Shown: positions 24,459 through 32,107 of the stretch, one piece after another
Layout of the letters: each line of letters begins with the position of its first letter
Numbering within the stretch: position 1 is the first letter of the stretch
Origin: an uncultured Fretibacterium sp.
Lineage (GTDB): Bacteria; Synergistota; Synergistia; Synergistales; Aminobacteriaceae
NCBI GenBank assembly: GCA_947168585.1
Contig: CAMVMK010000021.1
Coordinates: 1 to 35,502, forward strand
Length of the DNA: 35,502 nucleotides
Direction of reading: 5' to 3'
The notes under the pieces: generated by a model
Database searches by the model: none
The model's input: only the letters and a program-made list of their open reading frames with translations
What the model was told of the DNA's origin: nothing
Made by a program: the position numbers and the translations under genes

Positions 24459-25583
24459 ATGGGTAAAGTTCTTTTTATTTCGCAAGATAATTATAATCAA
24501 GATGAAATCGATTTAGCAGTAAATCGGGCATTTAATCATTTTGGAATTAAATTCAATACGGGCGAAAAAGTTTTATTGAAAATCAATTTAGTTGCCGGTC
24601 ATGATGTCTCTAAAAGAGTTACGACAGACCCCTCAATAGTCCGCGCTGTTGCTGAAAAAGTTTTAGCCTCCGGAGCAGTTCCCTTAATTGCCGACAGTCC
24701 CGGAATTGACAACTTCAAAGCTGCCGCTGAAAAGGCCGGATTTATGCAAATTTCCCGTGAACTCGGCATTGAATGCCATGAACTTACCGACCCCGTAGAT
24801 CTGCCCGTAAATGATGACGCTGATTTCAAAAAAATTCAAGTCAGCAAATACGTTCTTGAAGCCGACAAAATTATTAATCTTGCTAAACTCAAAACTCACG
24901 GCCAAATGTATTTAACTATGGGCACTAAAAATTTATTCGGCTGTATTCCCGGACGCTTAAAAGCAAGCTGGCATTACAATGTAGGACTAAACCGCGAAAA
25001 ATTTGCAGGTCTTTTACTCGATATTTGGAACGGAGTTAAACCGACATTTACAATTTTGGACGGCGTTATAGGTATGCACGGAGACGGACCAACGAGCGGC
25101 GAGCCTTATAATTTTAATTTAATCGGGGCATGTGTTGACGCTCTTACAATGGATTTTTGGCTCTGCAAAATGTTAGGAGCAAAATTTGAAGATTATCCGC
25201 TATATTTAGCCGCAAAAAAAAGAAATTATCCGGAGTGCGAATTAAATCCCGATGACTTAGAGGGCGATATTTCTCCTGAAAAAATTTTTGAGGGCGTTAA
25301 ACTTCCTAAGACCCGAACGATGAGACTTTTGCCGCGTCTGCCTTTCATTGAAAGATTAATGACCTCGAGACCTGTTCATATTCCGGAACTTTGCATAGGG
25401 TGCGGAAGATGTGCTGCTGTTTGTGCCGCCGGTGCTTTGAAACACGAGAATAAAAAATTATTTTTCGATTATTCAAAATGTATACGGTGCTATTGCTGCC
25501 ATGAAATGTGTCCGGTTAAGGCCATAGAGTTTAAGCCGAGCCGTTTAGTTTCGTTAGTTAATAAATTTACAGGAAGCAAATAG
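24459..25583 (+). CDS. DUF362 protein with two [4Fe-4S] ferredoxin motifs
   Basis: This 374-residue protein has an N-terminal DUF362 domain (LKINLVAGHD near residue 30, DPSIVRAVAEKVLASGA, INLAKLKTHGQMYLTMGTKN, then LDGVIGMHGDGPTSG). It ends in a bacterial ferredoxin domain: C312/315/318/322 and C341/344/347/351. DUF362-ferredoxin proteins are common in strict anaerobes and are presumed electron-transfer or radical-type redox proteins; their reaction is not established. The frame extends back to 24261, overlapping the divergent dehydrogenase, but ATG 24459 with AAGGAG at 24441-24446 is the credible start. It opens a co-directional run that continues through the binding proteins. Confidence 0.9.
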   Translation: MGKVLFISQDNYNQDEIDLAVNRAFNHFGIKFNTGEKVLLKINLVAGHDVSKRVTTDPSIVRAVAEKVLASGAVPLIADSPGIDNFKAAAEKAGFMQISRELGIECHELTDPVDLPVNDDADFKKIQVSKYVLEADKIINLAKLKTHGQMYLTMGTKNLFGCIPGRLKASWHYNVGLNREKFAGLLLDIWNGVKPTFTILDGVIGMHGDGPTSGEPYNFNLIGACVDALTMDFWLCKMLGAKFEDYPLYLAAKKRNYPECELNPDDLEGDISPEKIFEGVKLPKTRTMRLLPRLPFIERLMTSRPVHIPELCIGCGRCAAVCAAGALKHENKKLFFDYSKCIRCYCCHEMCPVKAIEFKPSRLVSLVNKFTGSK

Positions 25584-25586
25584 AAA

Positions 25587-25898
25587 ATGTTTTTTGCAAA
25601 GAAAATCACGATTTTCAAAAAGAAAGACCGCGAAACATGGCAAAAAATTAGAGACATTCTCAAAAAATCCGGCTTAAAAATTTGGGCAAGTTCATATTCA
25701 GCTGATAGTCTTTGCGCTTGCGGGTGCGGTTCAAAATTAGACCCGAGAAATTTCGGTGTAAACGGAAAAGTTGACCGCGATGTTTATTTTGTTGACGTAA
25801 AAGAAAAAGATTTCGAGCGCGCTGAAAATATTTTATCTGAACGCGGTCTTGAAATGTTTATTGACCCTGATCCAATCGGAAAAAACGGAAGAACTTAG
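25587..25898 (+). CDS. Small conserved-looking protein, possibly DUF2007-like
   Basis: The 103-residue cytosolic protein begins 3 bp after the DUF362 stop, so the two are translationally linked. ETWQKIRDILKKSGLKIW and a later DVKEKDFERAENILSERG resemble the ferredoxin-like fold of small DUF2007-type proteins, but the match is weak. CACGCG near residue 44-49 could bind a metal. I do not recognise a defined function. Its position suggests it assists the iron-sulfur protein. Confidence 0.7.
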   Translation: MFFAKKITIFKKKDRETWQKIRDILKKSGLKIWASSYSADSLCACGCGSKLDPRNFGVNGKVDRDVYFVDVKEKDFERAENILSERGLEMFIDPDPIGKNGRT

Positions 25899-25926
25899 TT
25901 TATAAATTTTTCAAGGAGGTTTTATT

Positions 25927-26790
25927 ATGAAAAAAATTTTGATTTCTCTCATTTTTGTTTTAATTGCGGCAAGTTCTGCCTTTGCGGTTGTCCGTGAGGG
26001 CTATATTGCTTTTGCTAATATGAGCAATGAAGAATACAGCGATTTTATGTACAGCGCATTTAACGATGATGACAGCGAGTTTTGGTGGGCTGACTACAAA
26101 ATTGACCGGCCTGAATATGCTCCGTATTTGGCCGTTATTCCTGAATATCATGATTTTACTTCGTTTTCAGCTATGTTAATGGCTCTTGACGCAGGAAAAA
26201 TTGACCGCATGGAACTTGAACAGCCCGCAGCTGAATATCTTTTGCGCTTGAAAGGGAACGATGAAAAATATATCCCGTATTTAATTACCAAAGGCGTTAC
26301 GTATTCTTTATCAATGGGCTTCAAAGAAAATAACAAATGGTTTGAGCCTTTCAATGAGACAATAAAAGCAATGGCCGAAGATGATACTCTTTTATTTTTG
26401 AGAGCAAAATATATTACAGCTTCTGACGAAAATATTAAGACTGTAAAATTTGAGAAATTTCCTGACGCTGAAACCGTTAAAATCGCAGTTACAGGAGATC
26501 AGCCGCCGATTGATTATATAGCTGAAGACGGAACACCCGCAGGATTTAATACAGCTATGCTCGCGGAAATTGCAAGACGCTTAAAAATTAATGTTGAGTT
26601 AGTAAACATTAACGCAGGAGCAAGAGCCGCCGCTTTGGCTTCAGGAAGAGCGGACGGAGTATTTTGGTTTTGGCATGAAAATACTACGAGTGCGCAGGGT
26701 TATGATACGCCTGCCGGAGTTATTCTCACTGAGCCTTATTACGGCACGGATACGTTGATAACTATAGGGAAAAAACTTCATAATAAATAA
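25927..26790 (+). CDS. Exported substrate-binding protein, SBP_bac_3-like, paralogue 1
   Basis: The 287-residue protein has a signal peptide (about 1-20, LISLIFVLIAASSAFA). The first mature half (SFSAMLMALDAGKIDRMELE, AAEYLL, ITKGVTYSLSMGFKENNKWF, NETIKAMAED) corresponds to the second lobe of family-3 solute-binding proteins. The second half (VKIAVTGDQPPIDYIAEDGT, GFNTAMLAEIARRL, ASGRADGVFWFW, LTEPYY) corresponds to the N-terminal first lobe. The domain order is thus swapped compared with ordinary SBP_bac_3 proteins. RBS AAGGAGG; 28 bp after the previous gene. Probably captures an amino acid or similar ligand in the periplasm; ligand unknown, and no transporter genes are adjacent. Confidence 0.82.
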   Translation: MKKILISLIFVLIAASSAFAVVREGYIAFANMSNEEYSDFMYSAFNDDDSEFWWADYKIDRPEYAPYLAVIPEYHDFTSFSAMLMALDAGKIDRMELEQPAAEYLLRLKGNDEKYIPYLITKGVTYSLSMGFKENNKWFEPFNETIKAMAEDDTLLFLRAKYITASDENIKTVKFEKFPDAETVKIAVTGDQPPIDYIAEDGTPAGFNTAMLAEIARRLKINVELVNINAGARAAALASGRADGVFWFWHENTTSAQGYDTPAGVILTEPYYGTDTLITIGKKLHNK

Positions 26791-26832
26791 AATATAATAT
26801 TATGTAAATTAAAATTTCAGGAGGTCTTATTT

Positions 26833-27687
26833 ATGAAAAAAATATTAGTTTCTCTTCTTTTGCTTCTGTCGGTAACGTGGGGGGTAACTGCTTCCGCTGC
26901 TGTCCGTGAAGGGCATTTAGCATACTCCAACATGGACGGTGAGGAATATATAGACTTTATCACCGATTTAAGCAATGATTATTTGCCGTGGAATTTCTAC
27001 AAAATTGACCGTCTTGAATACCTGCCGTATCTTGGAATATCAACGGAAGCTCAAGATTTTAATTCTTTAACAGAAATGTTAATGGCTCTTGATGCAGGCA
27101 AGATTGACCGCATGGAACTTCCTCAGCCTGTAGCCGAATATTTTTTCAAGTTAAACGGCAATGAAGAAAAATACGTTACATACATGATTACAAAAAATGT
27201 TACTTATTACATAGCAATGGGATTCAAAGAAAATAATAAATGGTTTGAGCTCTTTAACGAGACTATAAAGGCAATGACAGAAGATAGAACGCTTTTATTT
27301 TTGAAAGCTCAATACGTTATGGACGCTGACGAAAATCCAAAGCCTATAAAATTCGAGAAATTCCCTGACGCTGAAACAGTAAAAATTGCAGTTACAGGAG
27401 ATGTGCCGCCGATCGATTACGTAGCTGTTGACGGAACTCCCGCAGGATTTAACACGGCAATGCTCGCGGAAATTGCGAAACGCTTAAAAATTAACATCGA
27501 ACTCATTAACATTAACGCAGGCGCAAGAGCCGCCGCCTTAGCTTCGGGAAGAGCTGACGGAGTATTTTGGTTCTGGTACGACAAATCAACGAAAACACCG
27601 CGCGATATTCCAACGGGCGTAACACTAACTGAGCCTTATTATTCTTGGGACACACTTTATTATGTCGGGAAAAAACTTCATAAATAA
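26833..27687 (+). CDS. Exported substrate-binding protein, SBP_bac_3-like, paralogue 2
   Basis: The 284-residue protein has a signal peptide LVSLLLLLSVTWGVTASAA. Compared with paralogue 1, the C-terminal lobe is almost the same (KFEKFPDAETVKIAVTGD, PPIDYVAVDGTPAGFN, ASGRADGVFWFWYDKSTK). The 50 or so residues after the signal peptide differ (LSNDYLPWNFYKIDRLEYLP). The swapped-lobe order is the same. The signal-peptide codons contain G6 (26879-26884) where paralogue 4 has G9. It follows by 42 bp with its own AGGAGG and no visible terminator, so the array is probably one transcript. Confidence 0.82.
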   Translation: MKKILVSLLLLLSVTWGVTASAAVREGHLAYSNMDGEEYIDFITDLSNDYLPWNFYKIDRLEYLPYLGISTEAQDFNSLTEMLMALDAGKIDRMELPQPVAEYFFKLNGNEEKYVTYMITKNVTYYIAMGFKENNKWFELFNETIKAMTEDRTLLFLKAQYVMDADENPKPIKFEKFPDAETVKIAVTGDVPPIDYVAVDGTPAGFNTAMLAEIAKRLKINIELININAGARAAALASGRADGVFWFWYDKSTKTPRDIPTGVTLTEPYYSWDTLYYVGKKLHK

Positions 27688-27737
27688 AATTAAATAATTT
27701 ATAACAAGTAAATTTTTCAAGGAGGTTTTATTTATTT

Positions 27738-28604
27738 ATGAAAAAAATTTTGGTTTCTCTGCTTGCGCTTCTGTCGGTAACGTGGTGGGTAACACCTTCT
27801 GTAGCTTATAGAGAAGGACACATTATGTATTCTGGAATGACAGTTGAGGAATATAACAACTTTGTTCCAAATTTAGTGAGCAATGATGAATATATTTGGT
27901 GTAACTACAAAATTGATAATCCTGAATATGAAAATATTATAGGAAATTTCTTGGAACCGGAAGCTCTTATACCTTTTATTTCTCTTTCAGAAATGTTAAT
28001 GGCTCTTGACGCAGGGAAGATTAATATTATAGAACTTCAGCAGCCAGTAGCAGAATATTTTTTCAAGCTGAAAGGCAACAATGAAAAATATATTCCGTAC
28101 GTAATTACAAAAGGCGTTACGTATTATTTATCGATGGGATTTAAAGAAAATAGCAAATGGTTTGAGCCTTTCAACGAAACAATAAAATCAATGACCGAAG
28201 ACAAAACTCTTTTATTTTTGAAAGCTCAGTACGTTATGGACGCTGAAGAAAATCCTAAGCCTGTAAAATTCGAGAAATTTCCTGACGCTGAAACAGTAAA
28301 AATTGCAGTTACCGGCGACATGCCTCCGATCGATTACGTTGCTGCTGACGGAACTCCCGCAGGATTTAACACGGCAATGCTCGCGGAAATTGCAAAACGC
28401 TTAAAAATTAACATCGAATTCGTAAGCATTAATTCAGGAGCAAGAGCCGCCGCTTTGGCTTCGGGAAGAGCTGACGGAGTATTTTGGTTCTGGTACGACA
28501 AATCAACGAAAACACCGCGCGATGTCCCAACGGGCGTAACACTCACTGAGCCTTATTATTCTTGGGATACATTTTATTATGTCGGGAAAAAACTTTATAA
28601 ATAA
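27738..28604 (+). CDS. Exported substrate-binding protein, SBP_bac_3-like, paralogue 3
   Basis: The 288-residue protein has a signal peptide LVSLLALLSVTWWVTPSVA. It is the most divergent of the four in the segment after the signal (VPNLVSNDEYIWCNYKIDN, ENIIGNFLEPEALIPF). In place of the usual KIDRMELxQP it has KINIIELQQP. The C-terminal lobe is nearly identical to paralogues 2 and 4, down to TPRDVPTGVTLTEPYYSWDT. In the signal region the G-run is broken (GGTGGG), so this copy is not subject to slippage. RBS AAGGAGG; the gap to the previous gene is 50 bp. Confidence 0.82.
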   Translation: MKKILVSLLALLSVTWWVTPSVAYREGHIMYSGMTVEEYNNFVPNLVSNDEYIWCNYKIDNPEYENIIGNFLEPEALIPFISLSEMLMALDAGKINIIELQQPVAEYFFKLKGNNEKYIPYVITKGVTYYLSMGFKENSKWFEPFNETIKSMTEDKTLLFLKAQYVMDAEENPKPVKFEKFPDAETVKIAVTGDMPPIDYVAADGTPAGFNTAMLAEIAKRLKINIEFVSINSGARAAALASGRADGVFWFWYDKSTKTPRDVPTGVTLTEPYYSWDTFYYVGKKLYK

Positions 28605-28659
28605 AATTAAATCATCTATAATTTCTTCTCAAATTAAAAATTTTCAAGGAGGTTTTACA

Positions 28660-29538
28660 ATGAAAAAGATCTTGGTTTCTCTTCTTTTGCTTCTGTCGGT
28701 AACGTGGGGGGGGGTAACTGCTTCCGCTGCTGTCCGTGAAGGCTATATTTCTTATTCTAACGTGAGTAACGAGGAATATAATGAATTCATTTCCAACACG
28801 TTCAAAGGCAGCTTTTCATGGGATCAACATGATATTGTATGGACTCAATATAGTATTGACCGTCCCGAATACAAGCCGTATTTGTCAACTCTGGCAGAAG
28901 TTCAAAATTTTGATTCTCTTTCAGAAATGTTAATGGCACTTGATGCAGGCAAGATTGATAGAATGGAACTTGCCCAGCCTGTTTCGGAATATTTTTTTAA
29001 GATAAAAGGTAACAATGAAAAATACATTCCGTACTTGAGCGTTGGAGGCGTTCAGTATTATTTATCAATGGGCTTCAAAGAAAATAACAAATGGTTCGCG
29101 CCCTTCAACGAAACAATAAAAGCAATGGCCGAAGACAAAACGCTTTTATTGTTGAAAGCTCAATACGTTATGGACGCTGAAGAAAATCCCAAACCTGTAA
29201 AATTTGAAAAATTTCCCGACGCTGAAACCGTCAAAATCGCAGTTACCGGTGATATGCCTCCGATTGATTACGTTGCCGCTGACGGAACTCCTGCAGGATT
29301 TAACACGGCAATGCTCGCCGAAATTGCACGCCGCTTAAAAATTAATGTCGAATTCGTAAACATTAATTCAGGAGCAAGAGCTGCCGCATTAGCTTCAGAA
29401 AGAGCCGACGGTGTATTTTGGTTCTGGTATAACAAAGTTGCGAAAACACCGCGCGATGTCCCAACGGGCGTAAAACTCACCGAGCCTTATTATTCGTGGG
29501 ATACGTTTTATTACGTTGGGAAAAAACTTCATAAATAA
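28660..29538 (+). CDS. Exported substrate-binding protein, SBP_bac_3-like, paralogue 4 (G9 tract in signal peptide)
   Basis: The 292-residue protein has a signal peptide LVSLLLLLSVTWGGVTASAA. The open frame begins at 28579, but ATG 28660 with AAGGAGG matches the other paralogues exactly at the N-terminus. It has a longer variable segment after the signal (FKGSFSWDQHDIVWTQYSID), then the same second-lobe-first layout and conserved C-terminal lobe; ASERADG replaces ASGRADG. Codons 16-18 of the signal peptide contain nine consecutive G (28706-28714), three more than paralogue 2, adding one Gly in frame. A change of one base would abolish the protein. Confidence 0.82.
   Translation: MKKILVSLLLLLSVTWGGVTASAAVREGYISYSNVSNEEYNEFISNTFKGSFSWDQHDIVWTQYSIDRPEYKPYLSTLAEVQNFDSLSEMLMALDAGKIDRMELAQPVSEYFFKIKGNNEKYIPYLSVGGVQYYLSMGFKENNKWFAPFNETIKAMAEDKTLLLLKAQYVMDAEENPKPVKFEKFPDAETVKIAVTGDMPPIDYVAADGTPAGFNTAMLAEIARRLKINVEFVNINSGARAAALASERADGVFWFWYNKVAKTPRDVPTGVKLTEPYYSWDTFYYVGKKLHK
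28706..28714 (+). repeat. G9 tract in the signal peptide of paralogue 4
   Basis: Nine consecutive G encode part of TWGGV. The homologous site has six G in paralogue 2 and is interrupted in paralogue 3, showing that length has changed in this lineage. Confidence 0.7.
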
Positions 29539-29592
29539 AATTAAATAATTTATAATCTCTTCTCAAATTAAATTTTGAGGGGAGATTTTTTT

Positions 29593-30000
29593 ATGCCTAA
29601 AATTATCGTCATTATTCAGTGTGAAGACGTTGTGAAAAGATGTTCAGGATTTCTCTGCATGAATGATTTTTATGAAAAAAACGGAAAATTTGAAAACTAT
29701 CCCGAAAATGTCCGTTATATGGCTGTAACCTGCGGAGGGTGCTGCGGAAATTTACTCACCCCGAAACTCGAAAATTTAGGCATGAGATTAAAAAAGGCCG
29801 GAATATCTAAAGATGACATTATCGTTCATTTAGCGTCTTGCGTATGCTCCGACAATGCCCACAGACAACCCTGCCCGTTCATGAACAGAATGAAAGCGTT
29901 ATTAATTAAAAAAGGTTTCAATAATATCGTTCTCGGCACTCATATCTCTAAAAAAGCTGAAGAAAAAAGACAAGCCGGAATTTATAAAAAATGGGAGTAA
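29593..30000 (+). CDS. CGGC-domain Cys-rich protein
   Basis: The 135-residue cytosolic protein has the CGGC domain. C10 (IQCED), C17 and C22 come first, then the eponymous TCGGCCGN (C47, C50, C51). HLASCVCSDNAH and QPCPF follow (C83, C85, C94). So many conserved Cys suggest a metal- or cluster-binding or redox role; none is established. The frame begins with a TTG at 29575, but ATG 29593 has GAGGGGAGA upstream. It follows paralogue 4 by 54 bp on the same strand and may be the last gene of the run, though no terminator was found after it. Confidence 0.85.
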   Translation: MPKIIVIIQCEDVVKRCSGFLCMNDFYEKNGKFENYPENVRYMAVTCGGCCGNLLTPKLENLGMRLKKAGISKDDIIVHLASCVCSDNAHRQPCPFMNRMKALLIKKGFNNIVLGTHISKKAEEKRQAGIYKKWE

Positions 30001-30216
30001 ATTTTTTCTTGCAATTTCAAAAAAATGTTCTAAAATTTGCCCGATTGCCACAGCCTATAATTTTATATTTTTAGGTTCGCATTAAACCGGCAAAAACCAA
30101 TAGGCAAAATTTCATTCCTCCTGGCGGACATTGTCGTGAATAGTCGAAGCGGCAAGATAAAAATTAAATTTTTAATTTATTTTATTTAATTTAATTAAAA
30201 TTGGAGGAATGTTTCA

Positions 30217-31824
30217 TTGTGCAGGAGACCAGGTCTTTTACTTTCGATTTTTGTGCTTTGTATTAGTGCTCTTATAGTTACTTTCGGGGTCGTTGACGTT
30301 GAATTAGAAAACGGCTCGCATTTCGGTTTAGGATTACCGGCTCAAGTTCCTTTGTTATTCGCTACGATTTTTGCGGCTCTTGTAGGAGTTTTTTACCTCA
30401 AGCAGTCATGGGGCGACTTAGAAAAAGGTATGGCCGGAGCAATTCAAGTTTCTATTCAGGCAATTATAATTTTAGTTTTAGTCGGCTGTCTTGTAGGTTC
30501 ATGGATTCAAAGCGGCGTTGTAGCCACGATGATTTATTACGGCCTTGAAGTAATGACACCGAGATATTTTTATTTAGCTTCGCTAATAATCAGCGTAGTT
30601 GTTGCTCTTGCTACGGGTTGCTGCTGGACTACGAGTTCAACGGTCGGAGTAGCTTTAATAGGAATAAGCGCGGGGCTTGACCTTCCTCTGCCTATTTCAG
30701 CAGGATTTATAATTTCCGGCGCATATTTCGGCGATAAAATCTCTCCTCTTTCCGACACAACGAATTTAGCACCGGCTGTAGCAGGCAGTGAACTTTTCGA
30801 TCATGTACGTTCTATGATGAGTACGACTTTGCCGACACTTTTAATAACAGCAATAATAGCTTTCATGATGGGAAGCAGTGCAAACGGCTCTGACGGAGGA
30901 CGTATTGATTTAATTCAGAGTATGATGCGCGCGGAGTTTAATATTTCGCTTTGGGCATTTATACCGCCGATGATAATTTTAGTAATGGCTTCAATGAAAA
31001 TGCCTGCAATTCCCGGAATAGTCGCGGGAATTATGGGGAGCATAGTTTTGTCGCTTGTTAGAGGCTCTACACCTTTCGAGACTCTTGAAGTTTTATTTTC
31101 GGGTTATGTTCCTGAACATTTAGCTAAATTTGCAGAGGCCGCAACTCCCGAAGCTATGGGGAATATTACGGGGGCTTTCTCTGAAATTTTTAAGTCAGGC
31201 GGGGCGGCTTTGAGTGTAAATTCAGAAATTTTTGCTCAAGTTGGAGACCTTTTAACGAAACTTTTTACACGCGGCGGAATGACCTCAATGTTAGAAACTA
31301 TATGCTTAATCGTTGTAGCTTTGTCGCTGGGCGGAATTATGGAAGTCTGCGGATTTCTTGATGTAATTCTTGAAGCCTTAATGCGTCATGTTAAATCAGT
31401 AACGGGAATAATAGCTTCAGTTTTAGCTTCAGCATTTATGGCTAACGTATTTTTAAGCGAGCAGTATCTTTCAATTATAGTTCCGGGACGAATGTTCAAA
31501 CGAGCCTTTGACGAAAAGACTTGGCCTGCTTCGGACGGAGAAATGAAAAAATTAGCTCCTGTTATGCTGTCGCGTTCACTTGAAGACAGCGGCACAATGA
31601 CTTCAGTTTTAGTTCCTTGGAACACATGCGGAGTTTATGTCAGTTCAGTTTTAGGAGTTGCGACATTAGATTATCTTCCATATTGCTTCATGAATTATCT
31701 TAATCCGGTTGTAGCATTAATTTTAACGGCACTCGGACTTGGAATAGTTTGGAAAGATGAAAAAGTTACGGCTCAAGAGAACGAAGAAATTTTTATCCCT
31801 GAGAATGCAGCTGCTGAAATTTGA
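30217..31824 (+). CDS. NhaC-family Na+/H+ antiporter
   Basis: The 535-residue inner-membrane protein has about 11-12 hydrophobic segments. The NhaC signature SGAYFGDKISPLSDTTNLAP (about 170-190) is complete, with ATGCCWTTSSTVGVALIG before it and SRSLEDSGTMTSVLVPWNTC near 450. It exchanges Na+ for H+, or in related members couples an organic substrate (lysine, malate/lactate types) to ion exchange; which one is not visible. The start is TTG 30217 with GGAGG (30203-30207) 9 bp upstream. A 216-bp leader without a gene precedes it, and a T8 terminator follows at 31861. Confidence 0.92.
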   Translation: MCRRPGLLLSIFVLCISALIVTFGVVDVELENGSHFGLGLPAQVPLLFATIFAALVGVFYLKQSWGDLEKGMAGAIQVSIQAIIILVLVGCLVGSWIQSGVVATMIYYGLEVMTPRYFYLASLIISVVVALATGCCWTTSSTVGVALIGISAGLDLPLPISAGFIISGAYFGDKISPLSDTTNLAPAVAGSELFDHVRSMMSTTLPTLLITAIIAFMMGSSANGSDGGRIDLIQSMMRAEFNISLWAFIPPMIILVMASMKMPAIPGIVAGIMGSIVLSLVRGSTPFETLEVLFSGYVPEHLAKFAEAATPEAMGNITGAFSEIFKSGGAALSVNSEIFAQVGDLLTKLFTRGGMTSMLETICLIVVALSLGGIMEVCGFLDVILEALMRHVKSVTGIIASVLASAFMANVFLSEQYLSIIVPGRMFKRAFDEKTWPASDGEMKKLAPVMLSRSLEDSGTMTSVLVPWNTCGVYVSSVLGVATLDYLPYCFMNYLNPVVALILTALGLGIVWKDEKVTAQENEEIFIPENAAAEI

Positions 31825-31828
31825 AAAT

Positions 31829-31860
31829 GCAGTGAGGGATTAGGAGTGAGGGATTAGGAG
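31829..31860 (+). repeat. AG-rich heptad repeat, copy E (3' of nhaC-family gene)
   Basis: Three GTGAGGGATTAGGAG-type units lie right after the antiporter stop codon. The last TTAGGAG unit is the left arm of the terminator at 31861. Confidence 0.7.
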
Positions 31861-31897
31861 TTAGGAGTTAAAAGACTTCTTGCTCCTAATTTTTTTT
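31861..31897 (+). terminator. Intrinsic terminator of the antiporter gene, built from the heptad repeat
   Basis: TTAGGAG (31861-31867) pairs with CTCCTAA (31883-31889), and eight T (31890-31897) follow. This is the clearest case where the repeat family forms a terminator. Confidence 0.75.
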
Positions 31898-31940
31898 GTG
31901 TATTAGAGTGAATTTTTTTTCAAATGCTGTATTGTGAACT

Positions 31941-31964
31941 ACTCCCTCTTATAGAAGCGGGAGT
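31941..31964 (+). other. Hairpin resembling an IS200/IS605 end
   Basis: ACTCCC and GGGAGT frame a stem-loop with inner CTT/AAG and loop ATAG, preceded by TGTGAACT and followed by CTTCTTGCGCG. Single-stranded hairpins in this sequence context are found at the ends of IS200/IS605-type elements. No transposase is nearby, so at most this is a relic. Confidence 0.25.
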
Positions 31965-32055
31965 CTTCTTGCGCGTTATGATAAACTCTTTTTCCGTTAT
32001 GTTACTCATAATTAATATCATTCCCTTAATCTTTATTCTATTATTGCAGAATAAT

Positions 32056-32107
32056 GAAGTTAGGAGCAAAAAAGTTTCTTTCACCCCTAACCCCTAACGC
32101 CTAACCC
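32056..32107 (-). repeat. AG-rich heptad repeat, copy F (overlaps the gatB stop)
   Basis: The minus strand reads GGGTTAGGCGTTAGGGGTTA with one more GGGG unit, then a T-rich loop and GCTCCTAAC. GTTAGGGG pairs with CTCCTAAC over 8 positions with one G-U pair. The TAG stop of gatB lies inside the first repeat unit, so the repeat has reached or shaped the 3' end of the coding sequence. Confidence 0.7.

Noticed and set aside
30001-30216. Lysine, cobalamin or SAM riboswitch upstream of the antiporter
   Set aside because: None of the conserved core sequences of these classes could be found; kept only as an unassigned leader.
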